64,000 bases of DNA, from NCBI RefSeq assembly GCF_000764555.1, contig NZ_CP009574.1:682001-746000 (forward strand), read 5' to 3'. The translations under genes were made by a program, and so were the position numbers. The notes below the pieces were generated by a model that worked only from the letters and a program-made list of their open reading frames with translations, searched no databases and was not told the DNA's origin. This DNA comes from Candidatus Francisella endociliophora (lineage in GTDB: Bacteria; Pseudomonadota; Gammaproteobacteria; Francisellales; Francisellaceae). Below are positions 37,569 to 46,619 of the stretch, piece by piece; positions within the stretch are counted from its first letter, which is position 1, and each line of letters opens with the position of its first letter.

Positions 37569-37997
37569 ATGAAAAAAATCAAACTTGTATTATGCGCTGC
37601 AGGAGTATCAATGTTAGTTGGTTGTAGCAACACTCAAATGGCTGTAACAGGCTTAGCTTTAGCTGGAGCTGCTGCAGGATATATGGCATACGGATGGATG
37701 AACGATCCTGACGCCTCTAATGCTTTTGAAAAAACACCAAAAGAAGTTACACAAGTTGTTAATGGTGTTCTAAAAGAAAATGGCTACAAAGTTATCAAAA
37801 CTGAAACTAATGACAAAGATAATACTAATTCGACAGAACTTGTGAACTCTGCAGGTAAAAAAGTTAATGTAGCAATTAGTCCTGTTGATAATAATCCAAA
37901 TCAAGCAAAAGTTTATATTAAAGGTACTAGTTTTGACGGTATATCTAAAGCTGAATCTCAAATATTAATGAACAAAATTAATAAGCAACTAGTTTAA
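37569..37997 (+). CDS. DUF3568-like lipoprotein
   Basis: 142-residue lipoprotein: signal with lipobox Leu-Val-Gly-Cys (Cys19), then a short Gly/Ala-rich stretch (26-43) and a soluble C-terminal half (about 55-142) with alternating beta/helix character. I recall this layout as DUF3568, a family frequent in Francisella. Function unknown. TAGGAG site before ATG 37569. It separates the asparaginase gene from the decayed copy of that gene's end. Confidence 0.7.
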   Translation: MKKIKLVLCAAGVSMLVGCSNTQMAVTGLALAGAAAGYMAYGWMNDPDASNAFEKTPKEVTQVVNGVLKENGYKVIKTETNDKDNTNSTELVNSAGKKVNVAISPVDNNPNQAKVYIKGTSFDGISKAESQILMNKINKQLV

Positions 37998-38034
37998 TTA
38001 ATTGCCATACAATCCAACTATCTTATTAATTACA

Positions 38035-38124
38035 AGCTTTAAAGGTAGTGAACCAGTCTTCTATTGAGTTTGGGCTAATGATATGAATGAGCCTATTAAG
38101 AAGCAAGCTGAGTCGATATTATAA
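38035..38124 (+). pseudogene. decayed copy of the asparaginase gene 3' end
   Basis: These 90 bases align without gaps to 37,287-37,376, the last 30 codons of the asparaginase-family gene, at 72 of 90 positions. The copy has an in-frame TGA where the gene has a Trp codon, yet keeps the final TAA. No similarity extends upstream. It is a remnant of a duplicated gene, most of which is lost. Confidence 0.85.
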
Positions 38125-38162
38125 CTCGGACACTAATTCTTAAAAAATTTGATATCTTTGAC

Positions 38163-38666
38163 CTACCCAATCACCCTATACCCAAACCAATCAGGTCTTA
38201 GATCATATTTTTCATCACTTGAATTTAGATGAATATACTTACCACCTATCTTGCTAAGCTCTAAACAATCATCAACTTCCATAAGATTATCTTTATGCTG
38301 ATGAATAGAGTTTTTTAGCAAACTTTTCTTAGCTTTTTCTTTTGCCTCTGCCTTATCTGCAGCAACAAATAGTGCAAACTCATGTAACTCATTTAGTTTA
38401 TACTCATCATATCCACCAAGGTTTACAAAATATAAATTCTTATCAAAATCTTGAGGCTGATCTTGAAGTGATATTTGATATCCATCTGCACCTTTTACAG
38501 CTTTGTAGCTATCAAGATGTAAACCCTTAACTGTACCAAACCAGTTTTTTCTTAATTGCTCATAAGTATCTTCAATACTCTCTCCAACTACAAACTGTAC
38601 ATCATGTAACTCAATATTTGCTTTTGGTGCACTCCCACCTAGATAGACTATAAATAATTTACTCAT
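38163..38666 (-). CDS. DUF1543 family protein
   Basis: 167-residue soluble protein starting Met-Ser-Lys-Leu-Phe-Ile-Val-Tyr-Leu-Gly-Gly, with a repeated alpha/beta half (about 1-85 and 86-167) and Leu-Tyr-Phe-Val-Asn-Leu-Gly-Gly-Tyr near 92-100. This matches DUF1543, a family of unknown function in gamma-proteobacteria. Cytosolic by appearance. Its upstream gap carries a copy of the intergenic repeat. Confidence 0.8.
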   Translation of the reverse strand: MSKLFIVYLGGSAPKANIELHDVQFVVGESIEDTYEQLRKNWFGTVKGLHLDSYKAVKGADGYQISLQDQPQDFDKNLYFVNLGGYDEYKLNELHEFALFVAADKAEAKEKAKKSLLKNSIHQHKDNLMEVDDCLELSKIGGKYIHLNSSDEKYDLRPDWFGYRVIG

Positions 38667-38780
38667 TAAATTCTCTAAAAATTAACTTTCTTAGAGTAAT
38701 TATAGCCAAATTGAGCAATATTCTGAAAAATGTTTATTACTTTAGTCATCAAAAATACAAAAACCATATTTCTGTAATAG

Positions 38781-38869
38781 ATTGCGTGATCAAGCCTGAC
38801 GCAATGACATGCTACTTTTTTTGCCATGCAAAAAGTATGTCGCTATAACTTACGCAGTAAGTAGCGAAA
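38781..38869. repeat. intergenic palindromic repeat, copy C (short form)
   Basis: Two hairpin parts: ATTGCGT...ACGCAAT (38781-38805), then a core at 38823-38869 that matches 45 of 47 bases of copy B at 43,071-43,117, including the CGCT...ACTTAC-n3-GTAAGT-AGCG stem. It lies between divergent genes (DUF1543 and cutC) and lacks the long 5' hairpin of the other copies. Confidence 0.8.
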
Positions 38870-38925
38870 CTACAATATAACTGATGTTATAATATGCTAA
38901 TTAAAATTAGATAATCTACTCATCC

Positions 38926-39642
38926 ATGACAACCCTAGAAATCTGTATAGATAACTATCAATCGATTATTAATGCTCAAAAAGCTGGTGCAGATAGATTA
39001 GAACTATGTTCTGCACTTGGAGTTGAAGGACTTACACCCTCACCTAACTTAGTTAAATTTGCCAAAGAAAATTTTACAAGTTCACTACAAGCTATGGTTC
39101 GCCATCGTGCTGGGGATTTTTATTATGATGAGATAGATCAACAAATTATGCTTAATGACTTAAAAACAATGCTTGAGCTAAATATTGATGGAGTTGTAAT
39201 TGGTGCTTTAACTAAAGAAAACAAGATTGATAAAGAGTTTTTAAAACCATTTATTGAACTTACAAAACAAGCTGGTAAAGAACTAACTTTTCACAGAGCA
39301 ATTGATTTAACAACAAATATATACACGGCTACTCAAGAAATTATTAGACTTGGTTTTGATAGAGTTTTAACATCAGGAACTGCGACGAATGTAATAACTG
39401 GTTTAGAAACTATAAAATCACTACAAGAAAAATTTGGAAGCCAAATTAAAATAATGCCTGGTGGTGGAATTAACTCAGCCAATGTGAAAGAAATACTAGA
39501 AAACACAAAAGTAACAAATGTCCATTGCTCTGCTTCTAAGAAAATTTTACGAAATACTGACTCTACAGCATTCCCAGCTTCTGCTTTAGAAATTAAAATT
39601 AGTCAAATTGATGAAATGATTTCTATAAGTTCACAATTTTAG
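38926..39642 (+). CDS. cutC: copper homeostasis protein CutC family
   Basis: 238-residue TIM-barrel protein: Glu-Ile-Cys-Ile-Asp-Asn near 5-10, Ala-Gly-Ala-Asp-Arg-Leu-Glu-Leu-Cys near 20-28, Arg-Ala-Gly-Asp-Phe-x-Tyr near 61-67 and Thr-Phe-His-Arg-Ala near 122-126 are CutC signatures. It has been linked to copper tolerance, but its enzymatic role is unsettled. There is no clear ribosome site, so a leaderless or weakly translated start at 38926 is likely. Confidence 0.9.
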   Translation: MTTLEICIDNYQSIINAQKAGADRLELCSALGVEGLTPSPNLVKFAKENFTSSLQAMVRHRAGDFYYDEIDQQIMLNDLKTMLELNIDGVVIGALTKENKIDKEFLKPFIELTKQAGKELTFHRAIDLTTNIYTATQEIIRLGFDRVLTSGTATNVITGLETIKSLQEKFGSQIKIMPGGGINSANVKEILENTKVTNVHCSASKKILRNTDSTAFPASALEIKISQIDEMISISSQF

Positions 39643-39651
39643 AGTAAAACC

Positions 39652-40145
39652 TTATACCGCTACAAAATATTTTTGGTTATCAGTACTTATACAAAGCGCA
39701 TTAGTTACAATAGTACTTCCACCGCTTGACTCAGCATTATAGATAGCATTTAGTACAGAACCTCCCGCCACACTAGAGCTACTAGAAATATCGATTCTTG
39801 TAGCACCATCAAACATATACATTGATACTCTAGTAATACCACTTGTCAGATCCTGATCTGAGTTATTGCGAACTGGAGAACCTACATTACCACCCATAGG
39901 AAGAGTTCCTGTTATTGGAACTGCATATCCTGCTGGACATGTAATAGTTACTGAGTTTCCACTAAGTGTCCAAGTACCAACTGTTGCATTACCACCACTT
40001 GTTGGACCTGCTGTACCATAATCACCACCAGAAAGTGTTATAGTTTGCTTCCAACTTATACCACTATCATTATCCTTAGAACAACTAATTAATGCCGTTG
40101 ATACTACCCTACACAAATCATAGCCACTATTTTTGTTTTATTCAC
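39652..40145 (-). pseudogene. frameshifted lipoprotein gene
   Basis: A GTG at 40145 with an AGAGGA site opens a typical signal peptide (Asn-Lys-Thr-Lys-Ile-Val-Ala-Met-Ile-Cys-Val) that stops at a TAG. The next frame, open from about 40116 to 39652, continues with Val-Val-Ser-Thr-Ala-Leu-Ile-Ser-Cys, the missing half of the lipoprotein signal. One lost base near 40,106-40,118 would explain this. The rest is a Gly/Ser/Thr-rich domain of about 140 residues, unrecognised. A sequencing error is the alternative. Confidence 0.6.
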
Positions 40146-40310
40146 TTGTTTCCTCTTTATTCTTAAAATTTAATTTACAATAGCAAATAATAGCATACCT
40201 GCCTAATATATCAACAAATATGCTGCAAGCAAACTTAATAAATTTTATATGAAATATTTATTCTTAATGTATATAATTTTATAAAATACACTATAACTTA
40301 TATTATATTT

Positions 40311-40988
40311 ATGATAAAAAACATATTCTTTGACTTAGATGGAACACTTGTAAATACTGTAGGTGACTTAACTGTTGCTACAAACACTATGCGTAAACAC
40401 TTCGGCCTTAATCCAGTATCTGAAAAGATCTTAGCTAATATAATTGGTAAAGGCTACCCCACCACTGTTAGAAAAGTCCTAGCATTAGATTTTGATAATA
40501 AGGATTATATTGAATCTATAGCTGATGAAGGTGTCAAAATTGTCAGCCAAACATACAAAACTTTGAATAGTACAAATAGCAGAGTATATCCAAATGTTAT
40601 TGAGACACTAGATTTTTTAAAACAACAAAATATTAAAATGGCTGTTGTAACAAACAAACATGAAGAAGATGCCATACAGTCTCTAACTCATTTAGGTTTG
40701 ATTGACTATTTTGAAGTGATTGTAGGAGGAGATACTACAACTAGCTACAAACCATATCCCGAACCCCTACTTTTTGCTATAGATAAACTAAATGCTAAAG
40801 CTGAAGAAAGTCTAATGGTTGGCGATTCTATGAATGATTTTTTATGTGCTAAAGAAGCAAATGTAAATGCTGTAATGGTTAGTTACGGTTATCATAATGG
40901 CCTAGATCTTAAATCTTTAGATAGCTTTGCCTATATTGATGATTTTGCAGAGATAGAAAGTATTATCGAAGAGGTAAATGCACATTAG
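40311..40988 (+). CDS. gph: HAD-family phosphoglycolate phosphatase-like
   Basis: 225-residue HAD hydrolase: nucleophile Asp in Phe-Asp-Leu-Asp-Gly-Thr-Leu-Val-Asn-Thr near 7-16, motif II Val-Val-Thr-Asn-Lys near 111-115, and motif III/IV Lys-Pro-Tyr-Pro-Glu-Pro with Met-Val-Gly-Asp-Ser-x2-Asp near 168-175. Length and cap type fit Gph, which removes 2-phosphoglycolate from DNA repair and oxidative damage; related HAD phosphatases (pyrophosphatase or sugar phosphatase) are possible. A repeat element follows its stop. Confidence 0.83.
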   Translation: MIKNIFFDLDGTLVNTVGDLTVATNTMRKHFGLNPVSEKILANIIGKGYPTTVRKVLALDFDNKDYIESIADEGVKIVSQTYKTLNSTNSRVYPNVIETLDFLKQQNIKMAVVTNKHEEDAIQSLTHLGLIDYFEVIVGGDTTTSYKPYPEPLLFAIDKLNAKAEESLMVGDSMNDFLCAKEANVNAVMVSYGYHNGLDLKSLDSFAYIDDFAEIESIIEEVNAH

Positions 40989-40991
40989 CGA

Positions 40992-41166
40992 TTAGTCGTT
41001 TCAAAAACAAATGATTAGAAAATAAAACTGTTTGAGCGAAGTGAGTTTTTTGCTTTAAACTACGGTAGTGTAGTGCTAGGCTGTTTTGCATACCGGTTCC
41101 TGAACGAAGCCGAAGGGCTACCATGAAAAAAGTATGTCGCTATAACTTACTAAGCAAGTAGCTAAA
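40992..41166. repeat. intergenic palindromic repeat, copy A (decayed)
   Basis: Positions 40,998-41,051 match copy B at 42,956-43,009 in 53 of 54 bases, and 41,120-41,166 match its hairpin core. Between them the 3' arm of the long hairpin is mostly lost and a GAACGAAGCCGAAGGG stretch replaces the small stem. It lies between gph and trxB, both on the plus strand, where an AAAACT...AGTTTT stem with T-rich tail could act as a gph terminator. Confidence 0.8.
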
Positions 41167-41204
41167 TATGTTTAAATAAATATTTTAAGATAGTAACTTC
41201 AAAA

Positions 41205-42220
<1,016 letters not shown>

Positions 42221-42237
42221 CTTTAATTATTTTTATT

Positions 42238-42858
42238 TTATGAATTTGCTAAACATTTTTCTTTCTGAACTAGTTCTTCCAATGTTAAATCTGGATTATC
42301 TTTAGCCATACGTAGAAAAAGTTCAGCATTTTGAAGAATTAAATATATAAAAGTGCCCTTAACCAATTTATTATTTTTATGACCCAGATCTTTCCTAATT
42401 TCTAAAAAAAACTCCTCCATCATAAACATTGTTTTAGCATTAGGTTTATTTTTTTGCATATGTTCCTTCCAGGCAATATATTTTGATAATACATCTTGAC
42501 CTCCCCATAAAATCATTTTCCGTTGCCACTCACGAAGAAAGCTAACAAGCCCTTGGCTTTCTTCATTACCATACTCTGAATTAAATAATTTAAAAAATTC
42601 GCATAAAAATTCATCATATATTTGTATTTTCTTTTCTCTATAATGCGCTTCAATATCTCTTTTACGTTCAAAATATTTTCCTAAGACAACTGCTAGAGTC
42701 GCTGCTATTACAGTAGTCGCACCAGTTAATAAACTTATTGAGACTTTCGGATCTAAAAGCTTAAATTGACCCCAAACTGTAGAGATAATCCAATAACTAC
42801 CCCAAGCCAGTATTCCAAGTATTATAAAGCTTAAAACTGTTGATATATGTTTTTTCAA
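42238..42858 (-). CDS. two-helix membrane protein, hypothetical
   Basis: 206-residue protein with two membrane helices (about 6-28 and 39-62) and a cytosolic, charged helical C-terminal part (about 65-206) containing a Trp-rich segment near 110-130. This layout is common in small membrane proteins of accessory regions. No family motif found. It is convergent with trxB (17 bases apart), and a repeat copy lies upstream of it. Confidence 0.55.
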   Translation of the reverse strand: MKKHISTVLSFIILGILAWGSYWIISTVWGQFKLLDPKVSISLLTGATTVIAATLAVVLGKYFERKRDIEAHYREKKIQIYDEFLCEFFKLFNSEYGNEESQGLVSFLREWQRKMILWGGQDVLSKYIAWKEHMQKNKPNAKTMFMMEEFFLEIRKDLGHKNNKLVKGTFIYLILQNAELFLRMAKDNPDLTLEELVQKEKCLANS

Positions 42859-42938
42859 AGCTATCCTTAAATTATTTATCTTTGATATTTTAATAATAAG
42901 TATATAATCCTATGATATCAAACAAAAATATAAGACTG

Positions 42939-43180
42939 CACATCAGCGACAAGTAGTTTCAAAAACAAATGATTAGAAAATAAAACTGTTTGAACGAAGT
43001 GAGTTTTTTTATTTTCCATTTGTTTTGAACTACGATAGCGTAGTGCTAGGCAGTTTTGCATACTTTTTCTGCCATGAAAAAAGTATGTCGCTATAACTTA
43101 CGTAGTAAGTAGCGAAATAGAAAAAACAGAACAATGTTCTGTCACTACAATTAGACAAGTCGCGACTTGTCTCTACGAAA
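42939..43180. repeat. intergenic palindromic repeat, copy B (long form)
   Basis: About 240 bases made of five inverted repeats in a row: a long hairpin (42,953-43,033), CATACTTTTT-n8-AAAAAAGTATG (43,059-43,087), CGCT...ACTTAC-n3-GTAAGT-AGCG (43,089-43,114), ACAGAACA-A-TGTTCTGT (43,126-43,142) and a perfect 20-base palindrome (43,153-43,172). It fills the 331-base gap after mutL with no coding frame. Parts recur at 38.8 and 41.0 kb. Mobile REP/MITE-like origin is inferred. Confidence 0.85.
43118..43142 (-). terminator. possible mutL intrinsic terminator
   Basis: Read on the minus strand, ACAGAACA-T-TGTTCTGT is followed at once by six or seven T, then CTATTT. It lies about 48 bases past the mutL stop. 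The stem is only eight pairs with three GC, so strength is uncertain. Confidence 0.5.
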
Positions 43181-43189
43181 AACTTAGGA

Positions 43190-45007
43190 TTATCTTCCCC
43201 TCAAAAAGAAACTATCTAATTGAGCAAAATTAAGCTTCACCCAAGTTGGTCGGCCATGATTACATTGACCTGAGTTTTCGACTGTTTCCATTTGTCTTAG
43301 TAGATGATCCATCTCTGGAATACTTAATTTATCATTTGCTCGTACAGCTGCATGACAAGATACTGTAGCCAAGATATGGTTTAGATAAAACTCAACACTT
43401 TTAGTCTTACCAGAAGATGTAAGCTCTGTAGCCACATTTGATATTAGATTTTGTATATCTTTATCTTTAACATAGATAGGCGTTGAACGCACAAGTATTG
43501 CATCATCAGCTATTATTGATATTTCGAAACCTAGCTTTTCGAAGACTTCGATATTCTCATCAATAGTTGCAACAATACTACTAGATAGCTGACATGTAAG
43601 TGGCATTAGAAGATTTTGTTTAAACTTATCAGCATCTGCATGCCATGTTTTTTTCATTTCTTCATAGAGTATTCTCTCATGAGCTGCATGCATATCCACA
43701 AGCACAACGCCATCTTCAATTTGCGAAAGAATATATATCCCATGTATCTGACAAATTGCCTGTCCTAAGCCGCTAGATTTAGGTTGTCGTGTAATATGGA
43801 TTTCATTTTCTTGAGAACTTTGATTATTAAAGTATCTATCAAGTAATTTAGTGCTAGTATCTTCTTCTTTCTCATCTTCAACACTAATATCCAAACTCAT
43901 ATTGCCAATATTAAGAGGATTATTTGCACTACTACTATATTCTTGTTGGCTTATATCTTGACTAAACTTTGTATTTTCAACTTCAACATCTACATCCGCA
44001 CTTGTAGTTATCGCTTTGTTTACAGTACCAAAGAGAAAATCATAGATAAACTTTTGGTTTCTAAAACGCACTTCACTTTTGGCCGGATGAACATTTACAT
44101 CAACCTCTCGATAATCCATATCTAGATACAGCAAAAATGCTGGATATCTATTACCATACATCACATCTTTATAAGCATTTTTGATAGCATGCGTGACAAT
44201 CTTATCTTTGATAATTCTCCCATTGATATAGAAACTCTGCATATCTGCTCGAGCTCTATTAAACCTAGGACTAGCTACCCAACCCCATAGATGTGCATCG
44301 CCAACCTCTTTATCTATGTAGATAGCATTTTCGATAAACTCTCGACTATATAGCTCCAAAACACGATTATATTTAAGTTGAGAATCTTCTGCTAAAAGTA
44401 AATCTTTAACCTCTTTACCATTATGGATAAGCTTAAATGCTATACCAAAGTAGCAAAGCATGTATTTCTTTAGTAGGTCTGAAATATGCAAAAATTCAGT
44501 ATTATCTTTCTTTAAAAACTTACGACGTGCTGGAGTATTATAAAAAAGCTCACTAACCTCTATAGTTGTACCTGTAACATGTGCAGCTGGTACAACTTCT
44601 CTAGTTTGATTATTAATTTGCCAAGCCTCACTAGAATCATGGTGTTTCGATATAATCTTTAACTTAGAAACTGACGCAATACTCGCCAAAGCTTCACCTC
44701 GAAAACCCATGCTAGCTACAGACTCCAATTCATCAAGTGTATAAACTTTGCTAGTTGCATGTGGAGCTAAAGCTAACTCTAAATCTTGTTGAGTAATTCC
44801 CCTACCATTATCACGGATTCGTATTAGAGATTTACCACCCTCTTGAACCTCAATAGTTATAGTAGTAGCCCCTGCATCTATAGAATTCTCTACAAGCTCT
44901 TTAACTACAGATGAAGGTCTTTCAATAACTTCACCAGCAGCTATTTGATTTGCTAAGCTTTGAGAAAGGATTTTTATTTGACGATAGTCTTGTAATTGTG
45001 ACTGCAT
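43190..45007 (-). CDS. mutL: DNA mismatch repair protein MutL
   Basis: 605-residue MutL. The N-terminal GHKL ATPase motifs are clear: Ala-Gly-Glu-Val-Ile-Glu-Arg-Pro (22-29), Asp-Asn-Gly-Arg-Gly-Ile (66-71), Gly-Phe-Arg-Gly-Glu-Ala-Leu-Ala-Ser-Ile (102-111). A variable linker (about 335-410) and the C-terminal dimerisation domain follow, ending Cys-x-His-Gly-Arg-Pro-Thr. The Asp-Gln-His-Ala-like segment is Asp-Met-His-Ala-Ala-His-Glu-Arg, and no endonuclease DQHA(X)2E(X)4E motif is seen, so it is a MutH-type, non-nicking MutL. Confidence 0.95.
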   Translation of the reverse strand: MQSQLQDYRQIKILSQSLANQIAAGEVIERPSSVVKELVENSIDAGATTITIEVQEGGKSLIRIRDNGRGITQQDLELALAPHATSKVYTLDELESVASMGFRGEALASIASVSKLKIISKHHDSSEAWQINNQTREVVPAAHVTGTTIEVSELFYNTPARRKFLKKDNTEFLHISDLLKKYMLCYFGIAFKLIHNGKEVKDLLLAEDSQLKYNRVLELYSREFIENAIYIDKEVGDAHLWGWVASPRFNRARADMQSFYINGRIIKDKIVTHAIKNAYKDVMYGNRYPAFLLYLDMDYREVDVNVHPAKSEVRFRNQKFIYDFLFGTVNKAITTSADVDVEVENTKFSQDISQQEYSSSANNPLNIGNMSLDISVEDEKEEDTSTKLLDRYFNNQSSQENEIHITRQPKSSGLGQAICQIHGIYILSQIEDGVVLVDMHAAHERILYEEMKKTWHADADKFKQNLLMPLTCQLSSSIVATIDENIEVFEKLGFEISIIADDAILVRSTPIYVKDKDIQNLISNVATELTSSGKTKSVEFYLNHILATVSCHAAVRANDKLSIPEMDHLLRQMETVENSGQCNHGRPTWVKLNFAQLDSFFLRGR

Positions 45008-45013
45008 ATTTAT

Positions 45014-45667
45014 CTATATAGGATCTTTTATAAAATCTCTAGTTGAGCATTCTTTGAATAGCTTAGGATTATTAACTTTGCCATCTTTATCTTCATAAGG
45101 ATAGACATTATCTTTTGTCAAACCACATTTCTTTCTTATTTTCTTAGCTTCTGACTTTGATATTCTTTCCCAATACTCATCTTTGCCAAACATTCCCCAA
45201 AATGCTCTTACATAAACCTTCTTACCACTATCAATAGTTTGTGCTTTAACATGATAATACTTGCCATCATGAGGGTTTAGAACAGACCCTTTTTCATAGA
45301 CAGGCCCTTTATCTGTAGCCTTATCTTTAGAGGATTTTTTAACATCCCAAACGAACTCTAAGCCCTGATACTTTTCTTTACCACTTGAGTAATCATATTT
45401 GTGACCATAAGCATCACCCTTACCACAATTTTCACAATAAATAATTGGCTCATGTACTTTACCATCATCAACATTTGATAGTGGAACAAATACTTCTGCA
45501 TTTAAATTACCATCATCATTATTGTATGCATGGATCACCGAAACATTTGTATTTGTATCTTTATCTTTTTGTAGCCAGTAACCAGTAGCTGCAAGCTTAT
45601 CACTACTAGCATAACTAAAAGATATAAGAACAACCACAGAAAATATAGAGAGGATTTTTTTCATCAT
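45014..45667 (-). CDS. exported DUF2147-like protein, copy 1
   Basis: 217-residue protein with a signal peptide (about 1-20). The mature part matches DUF2147 style: Gly-Tyr-Trp-Leu-Gln-Lys near 29-34, a Cys-x2-Cys pair (Cys-Glu-Asn-Cys near 78-81), and Trp-rich C-terminal segments. It is clearly paralogous to the next gene upstream (about 65 bases apart). Four Cys in total suggest disulfides in the periplasm. Function unknown. It lies seven bases before mutL on the same strand. Confidence 0.65.
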   Translation of the reverse strand: MMKKILSIFSVVVLISFSYASSDKLAATGYWLQKDKDTNTNVSVIHAYNNDDGNLNAEVFVPLSNVDDGKVHEPIIYCENCGKGDAYGHKYDYSSGKEKYQGLEFVWDVKKSSKDKATDKGPVYEKGSVLNPHDGKYYHVKAQTIDSGKKVYVRAFWGMFGKDEYWERISKSEAKKIRKKCGLTKDNVYPYEDKDGKVNNPKLFKECSTRDFIKDPI

Positions 45668-45732
45668 TTTTGTTAAAAAAAGAGATTATTTTAAGATAAA
45701 GTATAAAGAAAATTTGTAATTATACAAACTAA

Positions 45733-46461
45733 TTAGACAGGACTTTTAACACCAAATTGACCAACTGGATAGTTTATACATTTAGCAGTAACTTCTGAGT
45801 TATCATTTGCATATACACCTTTAGAAGTCACACCACAGTCAGCTTTAACTTTTTCATAGTCAGCTTTTGAAATTCTCTTCCAATGTGCATCTTTACTTCC
45901 TAGTTCTTTGCCCCATACGATATAAGCAGCTTTAGCATACATTGTCTCACCGCCATCTTGAACTTGAGCTTCAGAAGCATAAACCTTACCATCATTAGGG
46001 TTAATTACACCACCATTTTTATATACATCACTCTTTTGACCTTTAACACCAGTACCAGATTGTTTTTGCATGTTACCTGCAAAAACCAAACCTTGTAAGT
46101 TGGCATTTTTACCTTTATAAGTAAAGCCATTATACGAACCATCTTTACAATTATGGCAAGTTAATCTTGGTTTAGTTGGCTTGCCTGCAGCATCAACATT
46201 CATTAAAGGAACAACTATTTCCATTTGAAGTGTACCATTTTTACCACGAGCATCTTTTGTGTCTTTATTAACAACATAAGTATGGATTATCCCTTGAGGC
46301 ATACCACGACCAGCATCTTTATCCTCATCAAATTGAACCCAATATCCTTCTGGAGAAAGATTTGGCTGTGAATCAGATTTATCAGCATCCGCTGCATATG
46401 ACATGCTAGTAGCACCAAAAGCTGCCATAGCCATTAAAGCTATAAGTTTAGTTTTTTTCAT
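45733..46461 (-). CDS. exported DUF2147-like protein, copy 2
   Basis: 242-residue exported protein (signal peptide about 1-23, cut after Ser-Tyr-Ala-Ala). It shares with copy 1 the Gly-Tyr-Trp-Val-Gln segment near 40-44, a Cys-His-Asn-Cys pair near 102-105, and an Asp-Gly-Lys-Val-Tyr region near 157-161, so the two are tandem duplicates. A GGAG-type site precedes ATG 46461. Likely secreted or periplasmic; role unknown. Confidence 0.65.
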   Translation of the reverse strand: MKKTKLIALMAMAAFGATSMSYAADADKSDSQPNLSPEGYWVQFDEDKDAGRGMPQGIIHTYVVNKDTKDARGKNGTLQMEIVVPLMNVDAAGKPTKPRLTCHNCKDGSYNGFTYKGKNANLQGLVFAGNMQKQSGTGVKGQKSDVYKNGGVINPNDGKVYASEAQVQDGGETMYAKAAYIVWGKELGSKDAHWKRISKADYEKVKADCGVTSKGVYANDNSEVTAKCINYPVGQFGVKSPV

Positions 46462-46619
46462 TAACGATTCTCCTTGTAATTTTTAGCAAAAACACTAAGT
46501 TATTGTTCTGATACTAGCAAAGAAGCTGTTTTTATTCAATTATAGTTAAGACTAATATTAACAATTTAATAAATAAAGCTTATAATCATTTCCAATATTG
46601 AAATAACTTCGACTTATTC

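Noticed and set aside
38823-38869. CRISPR-like repeat
   Set aside because: The repeats are long, palindromic, far apart and of unequal composition, with no regular spacers and no cas genes.
43943-44125. Plus-strand frame inside mutL
   Set aside because: Antisense to the variable linker of mutL, with no start signals.
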